From NCBI GenBank assembly GCA_028278225.1, contig JANQEU010000104.1, forward strand, positions 62,001-126,000: 64,000 bases of DNA. The letters run 5' to 3'. Position 1 is the first letter of the stretch. Every line of letters starts with the position of its first letter. This DNA comes from Cyclobacteriaceae bacterium (GTDB lineage: Bacteria; Bacteroidota; Bacteroidia; Cytophagales; Cyclobacteriaceae). The notes under the pieces were generated by a model. It was not told the DNA's origin. It did no database searches and saw nothing but the letters and a program-made list of their open reading frames with translations. Below are positions 18,948 to 27,531 of the stretch, one piece after another. Position numbers and translations under genes: made by a program.

Positions 18948-19667
18948 TCATTCTCCTTTTCTGAGGTCGTTCACAGTTTTTGGTTCTAAGGAAAAGTACC
19001 GGAATGTGTGCTCGGCAGACCTCCCAACAGGACACTGAGCTTCCAGGCCAATTTTCACAATGCCGTTTGACGGTAAAGACGACAGCCTCGCCATTTTGAA
19101 AGCCCTCCCATCACCTGACCAGTGCATGGCATAAATACTTCCCTTTCGGATGATCCTAAGCCAAATGGAATCAGCATCCGTCAATATCGGACCATTTGCA
19201 TCATCAGAAACATTCCTTGTCACAACAGTGACTATGCTCTTACCTGTGGCGTCGGAATTTTCAAAGGCAAACTTTATCCAATTCAGGCTGTCAACATAAA
19301 CCATTAATGCAGCAGCATTCCACAAGGATGTGAAGTCCGGTTCCACCAGTGCCGTGGCTATGAAATCCCCGGACATTTTTTCATAAAGCAATGGAGCCGA
19401 ATAAACCACGGATGAATCTTCCGGATTGTTAAAAAAATCTGTTCCCTTTTTGGCAACAATTTTCAGATCACTACCGGATATTGAGAAATCCTCTGGTTTA
19501 TTCATCCATTCAAACCCGTTGAGGTCTTCGGTACTTAGATCCCGCAATCGATTATTGTTTTCAATAATTGACAGACCTGATGAGCTCTTCACGGAATTAC
19601 CGGCATTGAATTCATTGCAACCCAACAATGAAATTATCAACAACGTAAGGGGGATTTTTCTTGTCAT
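18948..19667 (-). CDS. DUF1349-like concanavalin-fold lipoprotein
   Basis: 239 residues from the ATG at 19665-19667, giving a textbook lipoprotein signal (MTRKIPLTLLIISLLGC). The body matches what I know of the DUF1349 / concanavalin A-like group: a lead sequence WMNKPEDFSISGSDLKI, then DFFNN, SGDFIATALVEPDF, AALMVYVDSLNWIKFAFEN and DSIWLRIIRKGSIYAMHWSGDG. Members bind or are linked to carbohydrate enzymes. The gene is 69 bp upstream of the GH2 gene, whose N-terminus carries another concanavalin-like domain, so both may recognise the same glycan. It is transcribed with the propeller lipoprotein gene before it (65 bp gap). Confidence 0.82.
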   Translation of the reverse strand: MTRKIPLTLLIISLLGCNEFNAGNSVKSSSGLSIIENNNRLRDLSTEDLNGFEWMNKPEDFSISGSDLKIVAKKGTDFFNNPEDSSVVYSAPLLYEKMSGDFIATALVEPDFTSLWNAAALMVYVDSLNWIKFAFENSDATGKSIVTVVTRNVSDDANGPILTDADSIWLRIIRKGSIYAMHWSGDGRAFKMARLSSLPSNGIVKIGLEAQCPVGRSAEHTFRYFSLEPKTVNDLRKGE

Positions 19668-19732
19668 ACTGTACAATTTATTGTCTTGAATTGCTGGCTT
19701 CATGTTTGCGTGGATACATGGATGAATACTTT

Positions 19733-20911
19733 TTACTCCGTTATGAAAGCCGGATCTATCATTGACAATGGTACCCGAATGAAACGTCCCCTGTAATTGT
19801 TAACATCGTTGTATATTTCCCTCACTGGACCGTTAACACAATATGAAACCAAAAGCATATCATTTTCTATGTATTGAGGATGTGCCATTGCATTATATGT
19901 AAACAAACCATTTGCTTCATTCTCAATCTCCGGAGTGCGATAGATGAACTGCTTGTTCCCATACCCGGTGTGCGGACTTGCCGAAGTATATGTGTAGATA
20001 TCACCTGTACCCCTTTCCTGGGCCAGCAGTACATACTTTTCTTCTATTTTAAATACACTAAACTGCTCGGGCACGGAAATATCAATATCCATTGATGCGG
20101 ACTCCATGTAATCAGGTACCCATTCACTACCATTGTAAAATTCCCAGTTGGTGAAATAGGGTTGTTTGCCGAATTCAGTTCTTGCAACGTGGATCTTCGA
20201 GCTCAATTGATAGTCCCTGGTGCCCATCACGTAAATGTACTTCCCTTCCGTATAAATACTGTTGCCGAAATGTATCCCGGTTTCATAACCGTAGGTTACC
20301 CGGTCCGAAGATATCTGCTCAAAACCAGGTAGCTTAAAGCTCAACAGATCAATACCGTACACCTGAAAAGCCCACATGGATTCGGTCATTCTGTCTACTT
20401 CATCCTTTTCGGATTCATCTTTGTCACTCTTCACTATTAATGCTGGGTCATTGTACATATTTAGGGCAAAAACGTAAAGGACACTGTCTTCCACGAAACC
20501 ATGCCCCGGCCAGTACCATCTTGCTGTACCACCATCCTGTTCCGGTTCCATCATGGAATACGGGTTGTCGTAAGTTCCCCTGTAGATTGCACGTGCCTTT
20601 TCTTCATTTTCCGTGATCAGGATAAATGAATTCCGGAGCAGTTTGGTTTTAATATCCCTTTTTTCATTGACGACCTTGCCAAGGAAACTATCACCCATCA
20701 GGAATATTGACTGGCTATCCGAAAGCACTACTGAAAATATCCCGTCCGCTCCGGTAACTCCTCCAGAATCCGGGGAAAATAAGGCAAGGAATTTTTCGTC
20801 AGGGACCACCTCCCTGCCTCCGCCAGCTTTCAAAGCCGATTCGCAGGAATTTGTCAAAGCCAAAATTGATGCCATCAGGCACATGTATGCCAGCTGCGAT
20901 AAATATTTCAT
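19733..20911 (-). CDS. Predicted beta-propeller lipoprotein (DUF4185-like)
   Basis: 392 residues from the ATG at 20909-20911; the preceding nine codons of the frame do not look like a leader. The signal peptide ends in LALTNSC, a lipoprotein cleavage site. The mature part shows repeating strand blocks such as GADGIFSVVLSDSQSIFLMGDSFLG, WYWPGHGFVEDSVLYVFAL, GNSIYTEGKYIYVMGTRD and YVLLAQERGTGDIYTYTS. This pattern (GDS near the start, W-W-PGHG, G-x-YIYVMG) resembles five-bladed propellers of the DUF4185 type and the related GH43/GH32-like folds. I cannot identify a catalytic triad, so it may bind or hydrolyse a glycan. It is the second gene of the operon. Confidence 0.75.
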   Translation of the reverse strand: MKYLSQLAYMCLMASILALTNSCESALKAGGGREVVPDEKFLALFSPDSGGVTGADGIFSVVLSDSQSIFLMGDSFLGKVVNEKRDIKTKLLRNSFILITENEEKARAIYRGTYDNPYSMMEPEQDGGTARWYWPGHGFVEDSVLYVFALNMYNDPALIVKSDKDESEKDEVDRMTESMWAFQVYGIDLLSFKLPGFEQISSDRVTYGYETGIHFGNSIYTEGKYIYVMGTRDYQLSSKIHVARTEFGKQPYFTNWEFYNGSEWVPDYMESASMDIDISVPEQFSVFKIEEKYVLLAQERGTGDIYTYTSASPHTGYGNKQFIYRTPEIENEANGLFTYNAMAHPQYIENDMLLVSYCVNGPVREIYNDVNNYRGRFIRVPLSMIDPAFITE

Positions 20912-20950
20912 TAATACATAATTTGTTCCTGTTACCATCTGACTAAGGTG

Positions 20951-21763
20951 TTAACTAAAGACGGATTCCCACGCTGTCCCTCTCGCCGGACGGTTTTCTA
21001 TCGTAATATCTGCATATAAAATGGTTTCTGCGTCCACTCCGAAAGGGCCCTCAAGAACAACATTACCCCCCGGATCAATCAACAGGGAATTGCCAATGGC
21101 CGTCCTTCCTTTCCAGGGGCCGGCATTTATGGGACCCACATTGCTTACACCCGCGATCCAAACTGAAAACTTTTTCGCCACAGGGTGGTAGTGATCATGC
21201 CAGATCTTGCCTGCCGGGGTTTTCTCGTTATCCCAGTCTACGGGCACCGCCCATGATGCAGGGGACAAAATAATGTCTGCACCCATATAGCAGAGTGATT
21301 GGCTCAATACCTTTCCATCCGCAAACGCATCCGCACAGATCATCAATCCGATGGTACCGAATTCCGTTTCACAAACATTCAGCTTATCTCCCTGATCATA
21401 AAGGTCATGCCCGATCTCTAATTCATTAATTTTCCGGTGATGCAAAATCACCTCACCCTCCGGCGAAATGAGGACTGCCGAGTTGAAGGTTTTGTCCCCC
21501 GCTTTTTCAACAAGTCCTGAACAGATGTAAACCTTTAGGTCACGGGCCAATTCAAGGAACAGTCTGCTGGTATCACCTTCGGGAATAGGGGCCGCTTCCA
21601 TTTTGGCACCGGGATGTGTCCAGCCCAAATCGAGTGCCTCCGGAAGTAAAATGACCTCTGCTCCCGATCCTGCTGCCTTGATGATATTTTTTTTTGCGTT
21701 TAAGAGGTTTTTTGACTTATTTCCTCCTTCCACATGCATTTGCACCAGCGCCAGTTTAAACAT
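20951..21763 (-). CDS. Carbon-nitrogen hydrolase (nitrilase superfamily)
   Basis: 270 residues, the standard length for a single-domain amidase of the nitrilase superfamily. The catalytic triad is readable: Glu42 in LLPEALDLGW, Lys111 in HHRKINELE, and Cys143 in GLMICADAF. The enzyme hydrolyses an amide, or N-carbamoyl group, via a thioester; it has no signal peptide and should act in the cytoplasm. It appears to be the first gene of an operon followed by a propeller lipoprotein (39 bp gap), a DUF1349 lipoprotein and a GH2 enzyme. In that setting it may deamidate or decarbamoylate a product of glycan breakdown, which is inference. Confidence 0.92.
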   Translation of the reverse strand: MFKLALVQMHVEGGNKSKNLLNAKKNIIKAAGSGAEVILLPEALDLGWTHPGAKMEAAPIPEGDTSRLFLELARDLKVYICSGLVEKAGDKTFNSAVLISPEGEVILHHRKINELEIGHDLYDQGDKLNVCETEFGTIGLMICADAFADGKVLSQSLCYMGADIILSPASWAVPVDWDNEKTPAGKIWHDHYHPVAKKFSVWIAGVSNVGPINAGPWKGRTAIGNSLLIDPGGNVVLEGPFGVDAETILYADITIENRPARGTAWESVFS

Positions 21764-21925
21764 ATGTAACTCTGTTTTTGGCAGTGTTTTGAGGTTTAGA
21801 ATATCTAGCCGGATCCTTCCATAATCACTACAATTAATTCAGGCGCAGGGATCACTACGGGCACAAATTCTTCCTGGAAATGGTACCAATAAAAGCTATC
21901 ACAAAGAGTAATGCGCTATTGGTAA

Positions 21926-22621
21926 TTAGAGGGAGAAGGCTAATCCCAGACTAATGGTCATACCCCCGATATTAAGGTCCCTTATTTCCCTTTCATCATT
22001 ATTGTCCGCATTTTTCACCTTCATGTCCGTACTGGCAAAACTGTATTCAAGATTACCGGTGAAAAATAAATCACCGTACAGGGGACAGCTGAATCCGGTC
22101 AGGAAATGAATACCAACCGGCATCGCTGATCCCTTCATCCACGTACGAGTAGCGTTTTCAGGAAAGTGTTTTTCTTCCCATTCAGTGAAATATATTCCAA
22201 AACCAATACCCATATACGGAATTACCCTGGACCCTGCAGGTGAAAACCTGTTGACAAAGCTGATCGTGTTCGGGAAAACGGTCAGCGTATTCTCGTACGA
22301 GTCTATATCACCATCAGGAGCAAGACTCATTCTGAGTTCATTTTGGAGTATACGGATCCCGGACCTGACCTGAACTCCGAGGTCTGAAAAATAGTAAGCT
22401 CCGTTCAGACTCAAATCGAAACCATTTCCAAATCCTACACTGAAGGCACTTACCGGACTGCCATCGACATAGCTGACCTGGCTCAGCCCCTGTACCTGTG
22501 TATTCTGGGGAATGAAGGGCCCCAGATGAACACCAATCTGAAATTGATTGCTTTGACCAATTGCAACGTTCGATATTAGGATACCCATCACAATTAAAAC
22601 AATTCTCTTATTGCATCTCAT
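21926..22621 (-). CDS. Outer-membrane beta-barrel protein
   Basis: 231 residues with a signal peptide (MRCNKRIVLIVMGILISNVAIGQ). The mature protein is made of alternating hydrophobic strands with glycine and aromatic residues (for example YYFSDLGVQVRSGIRI, YMGIGFGIYFTEWEEK, FTGNLEYSF) and ends in a strand with a C-terminal aromatic (GLAFSL), as expected for an 8-stranded OmpX/OmpA-like barrel. No binding motif is visible. It lies 162 bp upstream of the nitrilase gene on the same strand, so co-transcription with that operon is possible but not shown. Confidence 0.8.
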   Translation of the reverse strand: MRCNKRIVLIVMGILISNVAIGQSNQFQIGVHLGPFIPQNTQVQGLSQVSYVDGSPVSAFSVGFGNGFDLSLNGAYYFSDLGVQVRSGIRILQNELRMSLAPDGDIDSYENTLTVFPNTISFVNRFSPAGSRVIPYMGIGFGIYFTEWEEKHFPENATRTWMKGSAMPVGIHFLTGFSCPLYGDLFFTGNLEYSFASTDMKVKNADNNDEREIRDLNIGGMTISLGLAFSL

Positions 22622-22908
22622 GTTATCATCAAAGTTTGATCCCGCTCATTGAAGGTACCCAGATAGGGGAACGTGGACAATGACATTGATCAAGCCTTTA
22701 AGCTCAATCCAAAGCCGGTGTGAATTTCAGAAAATTAATAACTTAAGGAGATTGCAACAATGTCCGGCAGTTGCATTTCAAAGTAAATCATTGATCGTCA
22801 TCGGGAGGAGAAATGCCGGTACCGGGCTGGAGCAATATATTGAATCACCCTGAACAGGGACGTTCCCCTATTCCCAATTCATGTATCTTACGGGCTTAAG
22901 ACAAAATC

Positions 22909-23391
22909 ATGAAAATTTCCGAAAACACGGTGGTTACACTGAATTACACTTTAAAAAACAGTGATGGTGAATTGTTGGATACATCGGTAGGGCGAAAACC
23001 ACTTGTGTACCTGCATGGCGTTGGCGGTCTTATACCTGGCCTTGAAAAAGAATTAAAAGGAAGGGAAAAGGGTGAAAATTTGCATGCGGTGATCAAGCCT
23101 GAAGAAGCCTACGGTCGCAGGAATGACAATATGATAAAAGTAGTGTCAAAAGACGGATTTCAGGGTGAGGGAGAAATACAGGTCGGAATGCGTGTCCGGC
23201 TTGACACGGATCAGGGCGCTCAGATTGGCAACATCTCAAAGATTGAAGGAAATGACGTAACGCTCGATCTGAACCATCCACTTGCCGATGTGACTTTGCA
23301 TTTCGATGTGGACATATTGGATGTCAGGTCCGCTACGGATGAAGAGATCAGTCATGGTCACGCCCATGGGCCGGGAGGCCATCACCACTAG
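22909..23391 (+). CDS. slyD: FKBP-type peptidyl-prolyl isomerase, SlyD-like
   Basis: 160 residues. The FKBP domain is split by an insert-in-flap chaperone domain, as in SlyD. The N-terminal half reads VTLNYTLKNSDGELLDTS and GLIPGLEKELKGREKGE; the C-terminal half contains the signature NHPLADVTLHFDV. The last 14 residues are His/Gly-rich (GHAHGPGGHHH), the metal-binding tail typical of SlyD. It is a cytoplasmic cis-trans prolyl isomerase and chaperone that can also bind Ni2+ or Zn2+. The stop codon is 3 bp from that of the convergent GH3 gene. Confidence 0.93.
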   Translation: MKISENTVVTLNYTLKNSDGELLDTSVGRKPLVYLHGVGGLIPGLEKELKGREKGENLHAVIKPEEAYGRRNDNMIKVVSKDGFQGEGEIQVGMRVRLDTDQGAQIGNISKIEGNDVTLDLNHPLADVTLHFDVDILDVRSATDEEISHGHAHGPGGHHH

Positions 23392-23394
23392 GGA

Positions 23395-25338
23395 TCAGCG
23401 AAAAGTAAGGCCGTGGCCAAACGGATACAACGGAGCCTCCGAGTCATAAGGTACGTCTTCCATCTGGCCAAGGACCGCTTCCACAGATGATGGGATCTCG
23501 ACAGGTAACTTGCCGGAAGGATTGAATTCTCCAAAGACCAGTTCAGCAATGACCTCGTCCTCACAATGAAAATTGGCGATCACTGCTTTGCTGCCACCAT
23601 TTATTTCAGAGAAAACAGGTGGTCTTTCCACGGTCATTATTGTAATTGTTGGTTTCATGCCAATTAAATCCAGCAATTCTTCCTTTTCATCCTCCGGGAA
23701 ATCCAGTCTGCCCTGATGGAAAAATCTTTCCAGCAGGTAGTCGCTTCTTGGGTCAAAAGGAGTATTTAGCTTCAAAATGATATAATCGGCTTCTTCGGAG
23801 CTCGAAACGACTGCTCCGTATTCACTGACAGCTTCTGTGTTCATTCCTTGTACATAAATTTTCTTGCCAGCAGGGAGAGGCAGAATATCATTCTCGTTTT
23901 TCAAAAGTACCAGGGACCTTCTTTGAGCCGCTCTTCCCTTAGCTATGAATTCTTCATTTCCAATGATATCAATTGCATCTTCTTCCAGGTATGGGTTGTC
24001 AAAAAGCCCCAGGCGAAATTTATCGAGTAGTATTCTCCTCACGGAAATATCAAGCCTGCTCTCACTGATCACACCAGCCTGTACCAGTTCCACAATCAGA
24101 TCCGGCACTGCCTCCCCTCCAAACATATCGCAGCCCGCATTCAATACCTTCGCTACTCTGTCTCTTGGTGATAAATGCTCGACCCCCCAGGCAGAGGCCG
24201 GTTTTGCCCCGGAATCAGTGATAAGTCCCCAGTCCGTACACACAACACCATCAAAATCATATTGTTCTCTAAGCAAGCCGGTTATAACTGATTTGTTAAA
24301 TCCAAATGCAACTTCTTCATACTCCTGGCCAACCGGTAGCCCATAGTATGGCATTATTTGAGCAGTGTTTGCCGGGAAGGCCCCTTCCTCAAATGGAACC
24401 AGGTGGTAGCTGAAATTATCGCCGGGATAGACCTGTTCTGCTCCATACGGAAAATGGGCGTCCTCCCCATCTTTCTGAGGACCGCCGCCGGGGAAATGCT
24501 TTGTCATACATGCCACACTTCTGTCATTTAGGCTATCACCCTGAAAGCCAAGAATGTAGGCCTTGGTCAGGATGGCACTTAGGCCGGCATCCTCACCAAA
24601 AGTTCCGTTGATCCTGCCCCACCGTGGTTCGGTGGCCAGATCCGCCATCGGAGATAAAGCCAGTCTCATTCCCAAAGCCGTGTATTCCTGACGGGCGATA
24701 TCACCAAATTCCCGCATGACAATGGTATCCCCGATAGCTGCAAACCCTAAAGGCGATGGCCAATTAGAGAAAAACGGAGTAGGTATACTTGCTCCGGGAT
24801 TCTCCGTTGCACCATGTCTGGGGTCCGTTGCAATGGTAACAGGAATCCCCAACCTTGTACGTTCAGCAAGTTTTTGAATGTTATTGATCCACCGAACCAT
24901 AGCTTCAGGTGAGGTGGACTGAATGATATTGAAGTGGTTCATCTTCTTACCGGCCACCATTGCGGAGTTGGATTCCAGAAAGAAGGTAAGCGGTTCACTG
25001 AAAATGGGTTTTTCATGGACAGAGCCGTCCAAATTCATGCCGATCATGGTGATAAACATCAAACCTGCTTTCTCCTCCAGATTCATTTGTGAAATGAGGT
25101 TATCGGATCTTGCTTCGATATCTGCCCTGGGATCCTCATAAATATCCAGCAGCCCGTTTTTGTTAAGATCCCTGAACCGGACGCCATCAGTCACCAAAGT
25201 TGGCGCTTCTTCGCCAAGCAATTTCATATTTGCCCTGGTGGATCTTTCCCACTTAATGTAAAAAAACATGTAGACTCCCACACCAATGACCACCAGGCCG
25301 AGGATAAGGAAACCCAGTACTTTCAGGATGATTTTCAT
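23395..25338 (-). CDS. Membrane-anchored GH3-family glycoside hydrolase
   Basis: 647 residues. An uncleaved-looking N-terminal TM (residues 5-27) anchors the enzyme outside the inner membrane. Residues 53-72 read RFRDLNKNGLLDIYEDPRAD, an EF-hand/dockerin-like Ca2+ loop found before the catalytic domain in one Bacteroidota GH3 group. The (beta/alpha)8 domain has the substrate-binding KHFPGGG (Lys280-His281) and the nucleophile Asp369 in VVCTDWG. A C-terminal alpha/beta sandwich follows. Family members are beta-glucosidases, xylosidases or N-acetylglucosaminidases; since the KH...FPGGG segment lacks the His-Asp dyad in an obvious place, a glucosidase-type activity is more likely. It follows a VOC gene by 9 bp on the same strand. 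Confidence 0.9.
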   Translation of the reverse strand: MKIILKVLGFLILGLVVIGVGVYMFFYIKWERSTRANMKLLGEEAPTLVTDGVRFRDLNKNGLLDIYEDPRADIEARSDNLISQMNLEEKAGLMFITMIGMNLDGSVHEKPIFSEPLTFFLESNSAMVAGKKMNHFNIIQSTSPEAMVRWINNIQKLAERTRLGIPVTIATDPRHGATENPGASIPTPFFSNWPSPLGFAAIGDTIVMREFGDIARQEYTALGMRLALSPMADLATEPRWGRINGTFGEDAGLSAILTKAYILGFQGDSLNDRSVACMTKHFPGGGPQKDGEDAHFPYGAEQVYPGDNFSYHLVPFEEGAFPANTAQIMPYYGLPVGQEYEEVAFGFNKSVITGLLREQYDFDGVVCTDWGLITDSGAKPASAWGVEHLSPRDRVAKVLNAGCDMFGGEAVPDLIVELVQAGVISESRLDISVRRILLDKFRLGLFDNPYLEEDAIDIIGNEEFIAKGRAAQRRSLVLLKNENDILPLPAGKKIYVQGMNTEAVSEYGAVVSSSEEADYIILKLNTPFDPRSDYLLERFFHQGRLDFPEDEKEELLDLIGMKPTITIMTVERPPVFSEINGGSKAVIANFHCEDEVIAELVFGEFNPSGKLPVEIPSSVEAVLGQMEDVPYDSEAPLYPFGHGLTFR

Positions 25339-25347
25339 TGTGATTAC

Positions 25348-25758
25348 TTAAGAAGTTCGAAATTCGCTTATTTCAAACAAATGACCGTCAGGATCGCGAA
25401 AAAAACAACGGATCTCCTGCCCCCAGTCATAAGGAGGTGTAATGAACTCAACACCCCGGGTTCGCAAAGCCTCATAGGACCTTTGACAATCCCCGACACG
25501 TATGGTGAAAGAATGACTCACCGATGACCTGTCCTTCGGCGGATCAAATCGAATATCAGGTTTGTCCGCCGTCGGACCTCCCCCGGTAACGAGCAAAATC
25601 CAGTTTTCCAGAAACTTCAGGACTACGGAAGTACCACCATACTCGCGAAATAACTCTGCACACAGACAATTGACATAAAAGTCCCTGGATTTACTGATGT
25701 CGGACACGACCAGGATCGTGGTCAGTTCGGATTTGTCGAAAGGGTCATTTTCATTCAT
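25348..25758 (-). CDS. VOC (glyoxalase/bleomycin-resistance fold) protein
   Basis: 136 residues. The paired beta-alpha-beta-beta-beta modules of the vicinal oxygen chelate fold are recognisable (ELTTILVVSDISKSRDFYVNCL and the C-terminal FFRDPDGHLFEISEF). The terminal Glu in LFEISE is the usual metal ligand; the N-terminal His ligand is not in its usual place (here Thr/Leu), so a non-catalytic binding role is possible. It ends 9 bp before the GH3 start codon and is probably co-transcribed with it, an unusual pairing. Confidence 0.8.
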   Translation of the reverse strand: MNENDPFDKSELTTILVVSDISKSRDFYVNCLCAELFREYGGTSVVLKFLENWILLVTGGGPTADKPDIRFDPPKDRSSVSHSFTIRVGDCQRSYEALRTRGVEFITPPYDWGQEIRCFFRDPDGHLFEISEFRTS

Positions 25759-25791
25759 TTTACCGTAGATAATTGTTTGAAATCTATTATA

Positions 25792-27411
25792 TCAACCGGC
25801 GGCGATATCCGCTGAGTCAAATTTGATCAAAAAATCCACAAGATTTTCACCGTGATTTAAATTCAGCTTCTTCCTCAGCCTGTAGCGTGCGGTTTTCACA
25901 CTATCCACGGAAATCCCGAGTATCCTGGAAGATTCCTTGAGATTCATGTTTAATCTCAGAAGTGCGCACAGTCTTAGTTCTGCATTTCCAAGCTCCGAGT
26001 AGGTATTGGTCAGTTTTTCCAGGAAACCACTGTGAACTTCTTCGAACCGGATCTTGAAATTCGCCCATTCCTGGTCAATACGTGAACTGTCGTTTACAAT
26101 TTTATTGATCTGGTTCAGTTCACGGATGACACTTGGATCCGATTGTTTTTTTACCTCATTGATCTTGTCCGAGAGCTCATCAATCAGTTCATTCTTTTGG
26201 ATGAAATTCAAAGCGTAAGATGTCAGTTCCTTGTTTTTCTGTTCCAGCTGGATTTTCAATTCCGATGCTTTCAACCTGGCGTTTCTTACACGCAACCGAA
26301 GGGTGTACAAAGCCAGTATCAACAGAATTGTGATGGAAATGGCGCTGATGATGGTTACGGTATACCGTAAGGAGGCCCGGGCTTTTTCCTGCTCAAGTAT
26401 CGCCAGCTGTTTTTCTTTTTCGGCGGTTTCATATTTCAGATTCAGGTTCTCTATTTGCCTCTGGATCTCGGTGTTTCTTAACTGACGTTCAAGGGTATTA
26501 AAGGTGGATAAATGTGACAATGCTCTTTCCAACTGACCTTGTGCTTTTGCCAGGTCAGAAAGATGTCTGAATGCAAGCGCTTCAGTCCGTAACGACTGTA
26601 TTTCCCTGGACAAATTGATGGCAGAATCGAGATAACTGGCTGAGACACCATAGTTAGTGAGTTTTAAATGAGCCTCACCGAAATTGGCATAGACGCTGCC
26701 AAGTAAATTCGCGTCATTTGATACATCAAGATAGGACCTGGCAACATTCAGATCCTGCAGCGCAAGTTCCGGATCATCCAGTCCGAGCTTGACAACAGCC
26801 ACATTGTTGTTTATCCTGGCGATGCCAATGGTATCGTTCAGATAATACCGAAACTCGATGGATTGTTTGTACGACCATATTGCAGAGTCAAATCTTCCTA
26901 CATGCTTAAATACAACGCCAAGGTTATTGTACGACCTGGCAAGACCAACAGTATCTGCCAATGTCTCAAATGTGGAGATGGCGTCTTTCATATTTTGAAG
27001 CGCTTTCGGAAATTGCTCGAGATCGTCGTAAACATTCCCGAGATTCAGTTTGATGTTGGCAATATTCTTCTTGTTGTCGATCTCCGTATACTTTTCCAGG
27101 GAGATCATGTAATGTGCCACCGCGGAATCATACAGGTCCCTGGACCAATATGACATGCCAATGCCATGATGAGACCTGGCAATACCGTAAGTGTAATCCA
27201 ATTCCTCCGATAGCGAGAGCGCCCTGCTGCCAAGATCATATAATAGTTCGGGATTTGTGCTCCAGTATGGAAAAGCGGTCGCCATCAGCCAGTCCACCGC
27301 ATCCTCATCCCACTTTTTTTTGTAAAACTCCCGCATGATCGAATCGCGCTGAGCATGGGAAGCTATGACACAAAACATCCAAAGAATGCAGATATGAGCT
27401 TTTTTTAGCAT
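25792..27411 (-). CDS. TPR sensor with transmembrane segment and LuxR-like HTH
   Basis: 539 residues. A signal-like hydrophobic N-terminus (residues 6-20) precedes about seven tetratricopeptide repeats (residues 60-300; for example IKLNLGNVYDDLEQFPKAL and SYNNLGVVFKHVGRFDSAI). Then comes a coiled coil, a TM at about 343-367, a second coiled coil, and a C-terminal HTH (ELRLCALLRLNMNLKESSRILGISVDSVKTARYRLRKKL) of the LuxR/NarL type. The order places the TPRs outside and the HTH inside, so this is a one-component transmembrane regulator. Such proteins are typical of Bacteroidota and have unknown ligands. It stands alone: about 120 bp separates it from the gene upstream. Confidence 0.88.
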   Translation of the reverse strand: MLKKAHICILWMFCVIASHAQRDSIMREFYKKKWDEDAVDWLMATAFPYWSTNPELLYDLGSRALSLSEELDYTYGIARSHHGIGMSYWSRDLYDSAVAHYMISLEKYTEIDNKKNIANIKLNLGNVYDDLEQFPKALQNMKDAISTFETLADTVGLARSYNNLGVVFKHVGRFDSAIWSYKQSIEFRYYLNDTIGIARINNNVAVVKLGLDDPELALQDLNVARSYLDVSNDANLLGSVYANFGEAHLKLTNYGVSASYLDSAINLSREIQSLRTEALAFRHLSDLAKAQGQLERALSHLSTFNTLERQLRNTEIQRQIENLNLKYETAEKEKQLAILEQEKARASLRYTVTIISAISITILLILALYTLRLRVRNARLKASELKIQLEQKNKELTSYALNFIQKNELIDELSDKINEVKKQSDPSVIRELNQINKIVNDSSRIDQEWANFKIRFEEVHSGFLEKLTNTYSELGNAELRLCALLRLNMNLKESSRILGISVDSVKTARYRLRKKLNLNHGENLVDFLIKFDSADIAAG

Positions 27412-27531
27412 GAATGGCTGGATTTGGCAGTTTTAATTTAGGTGAATTCTGCGATCAATCAAATCGACCACATCAACTTTTGACAAAACACCCGGACCAT
27501 TGTAAAGTCCATGACAACAAGCTGACGTACC

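Noticed and set aside
26863-27153. 96-residue plus-strand frame opposite the TPR regulator
   Set aside because: Shadow of the TPR-coding frame; no promoter, domain or neighbouring context supports it.
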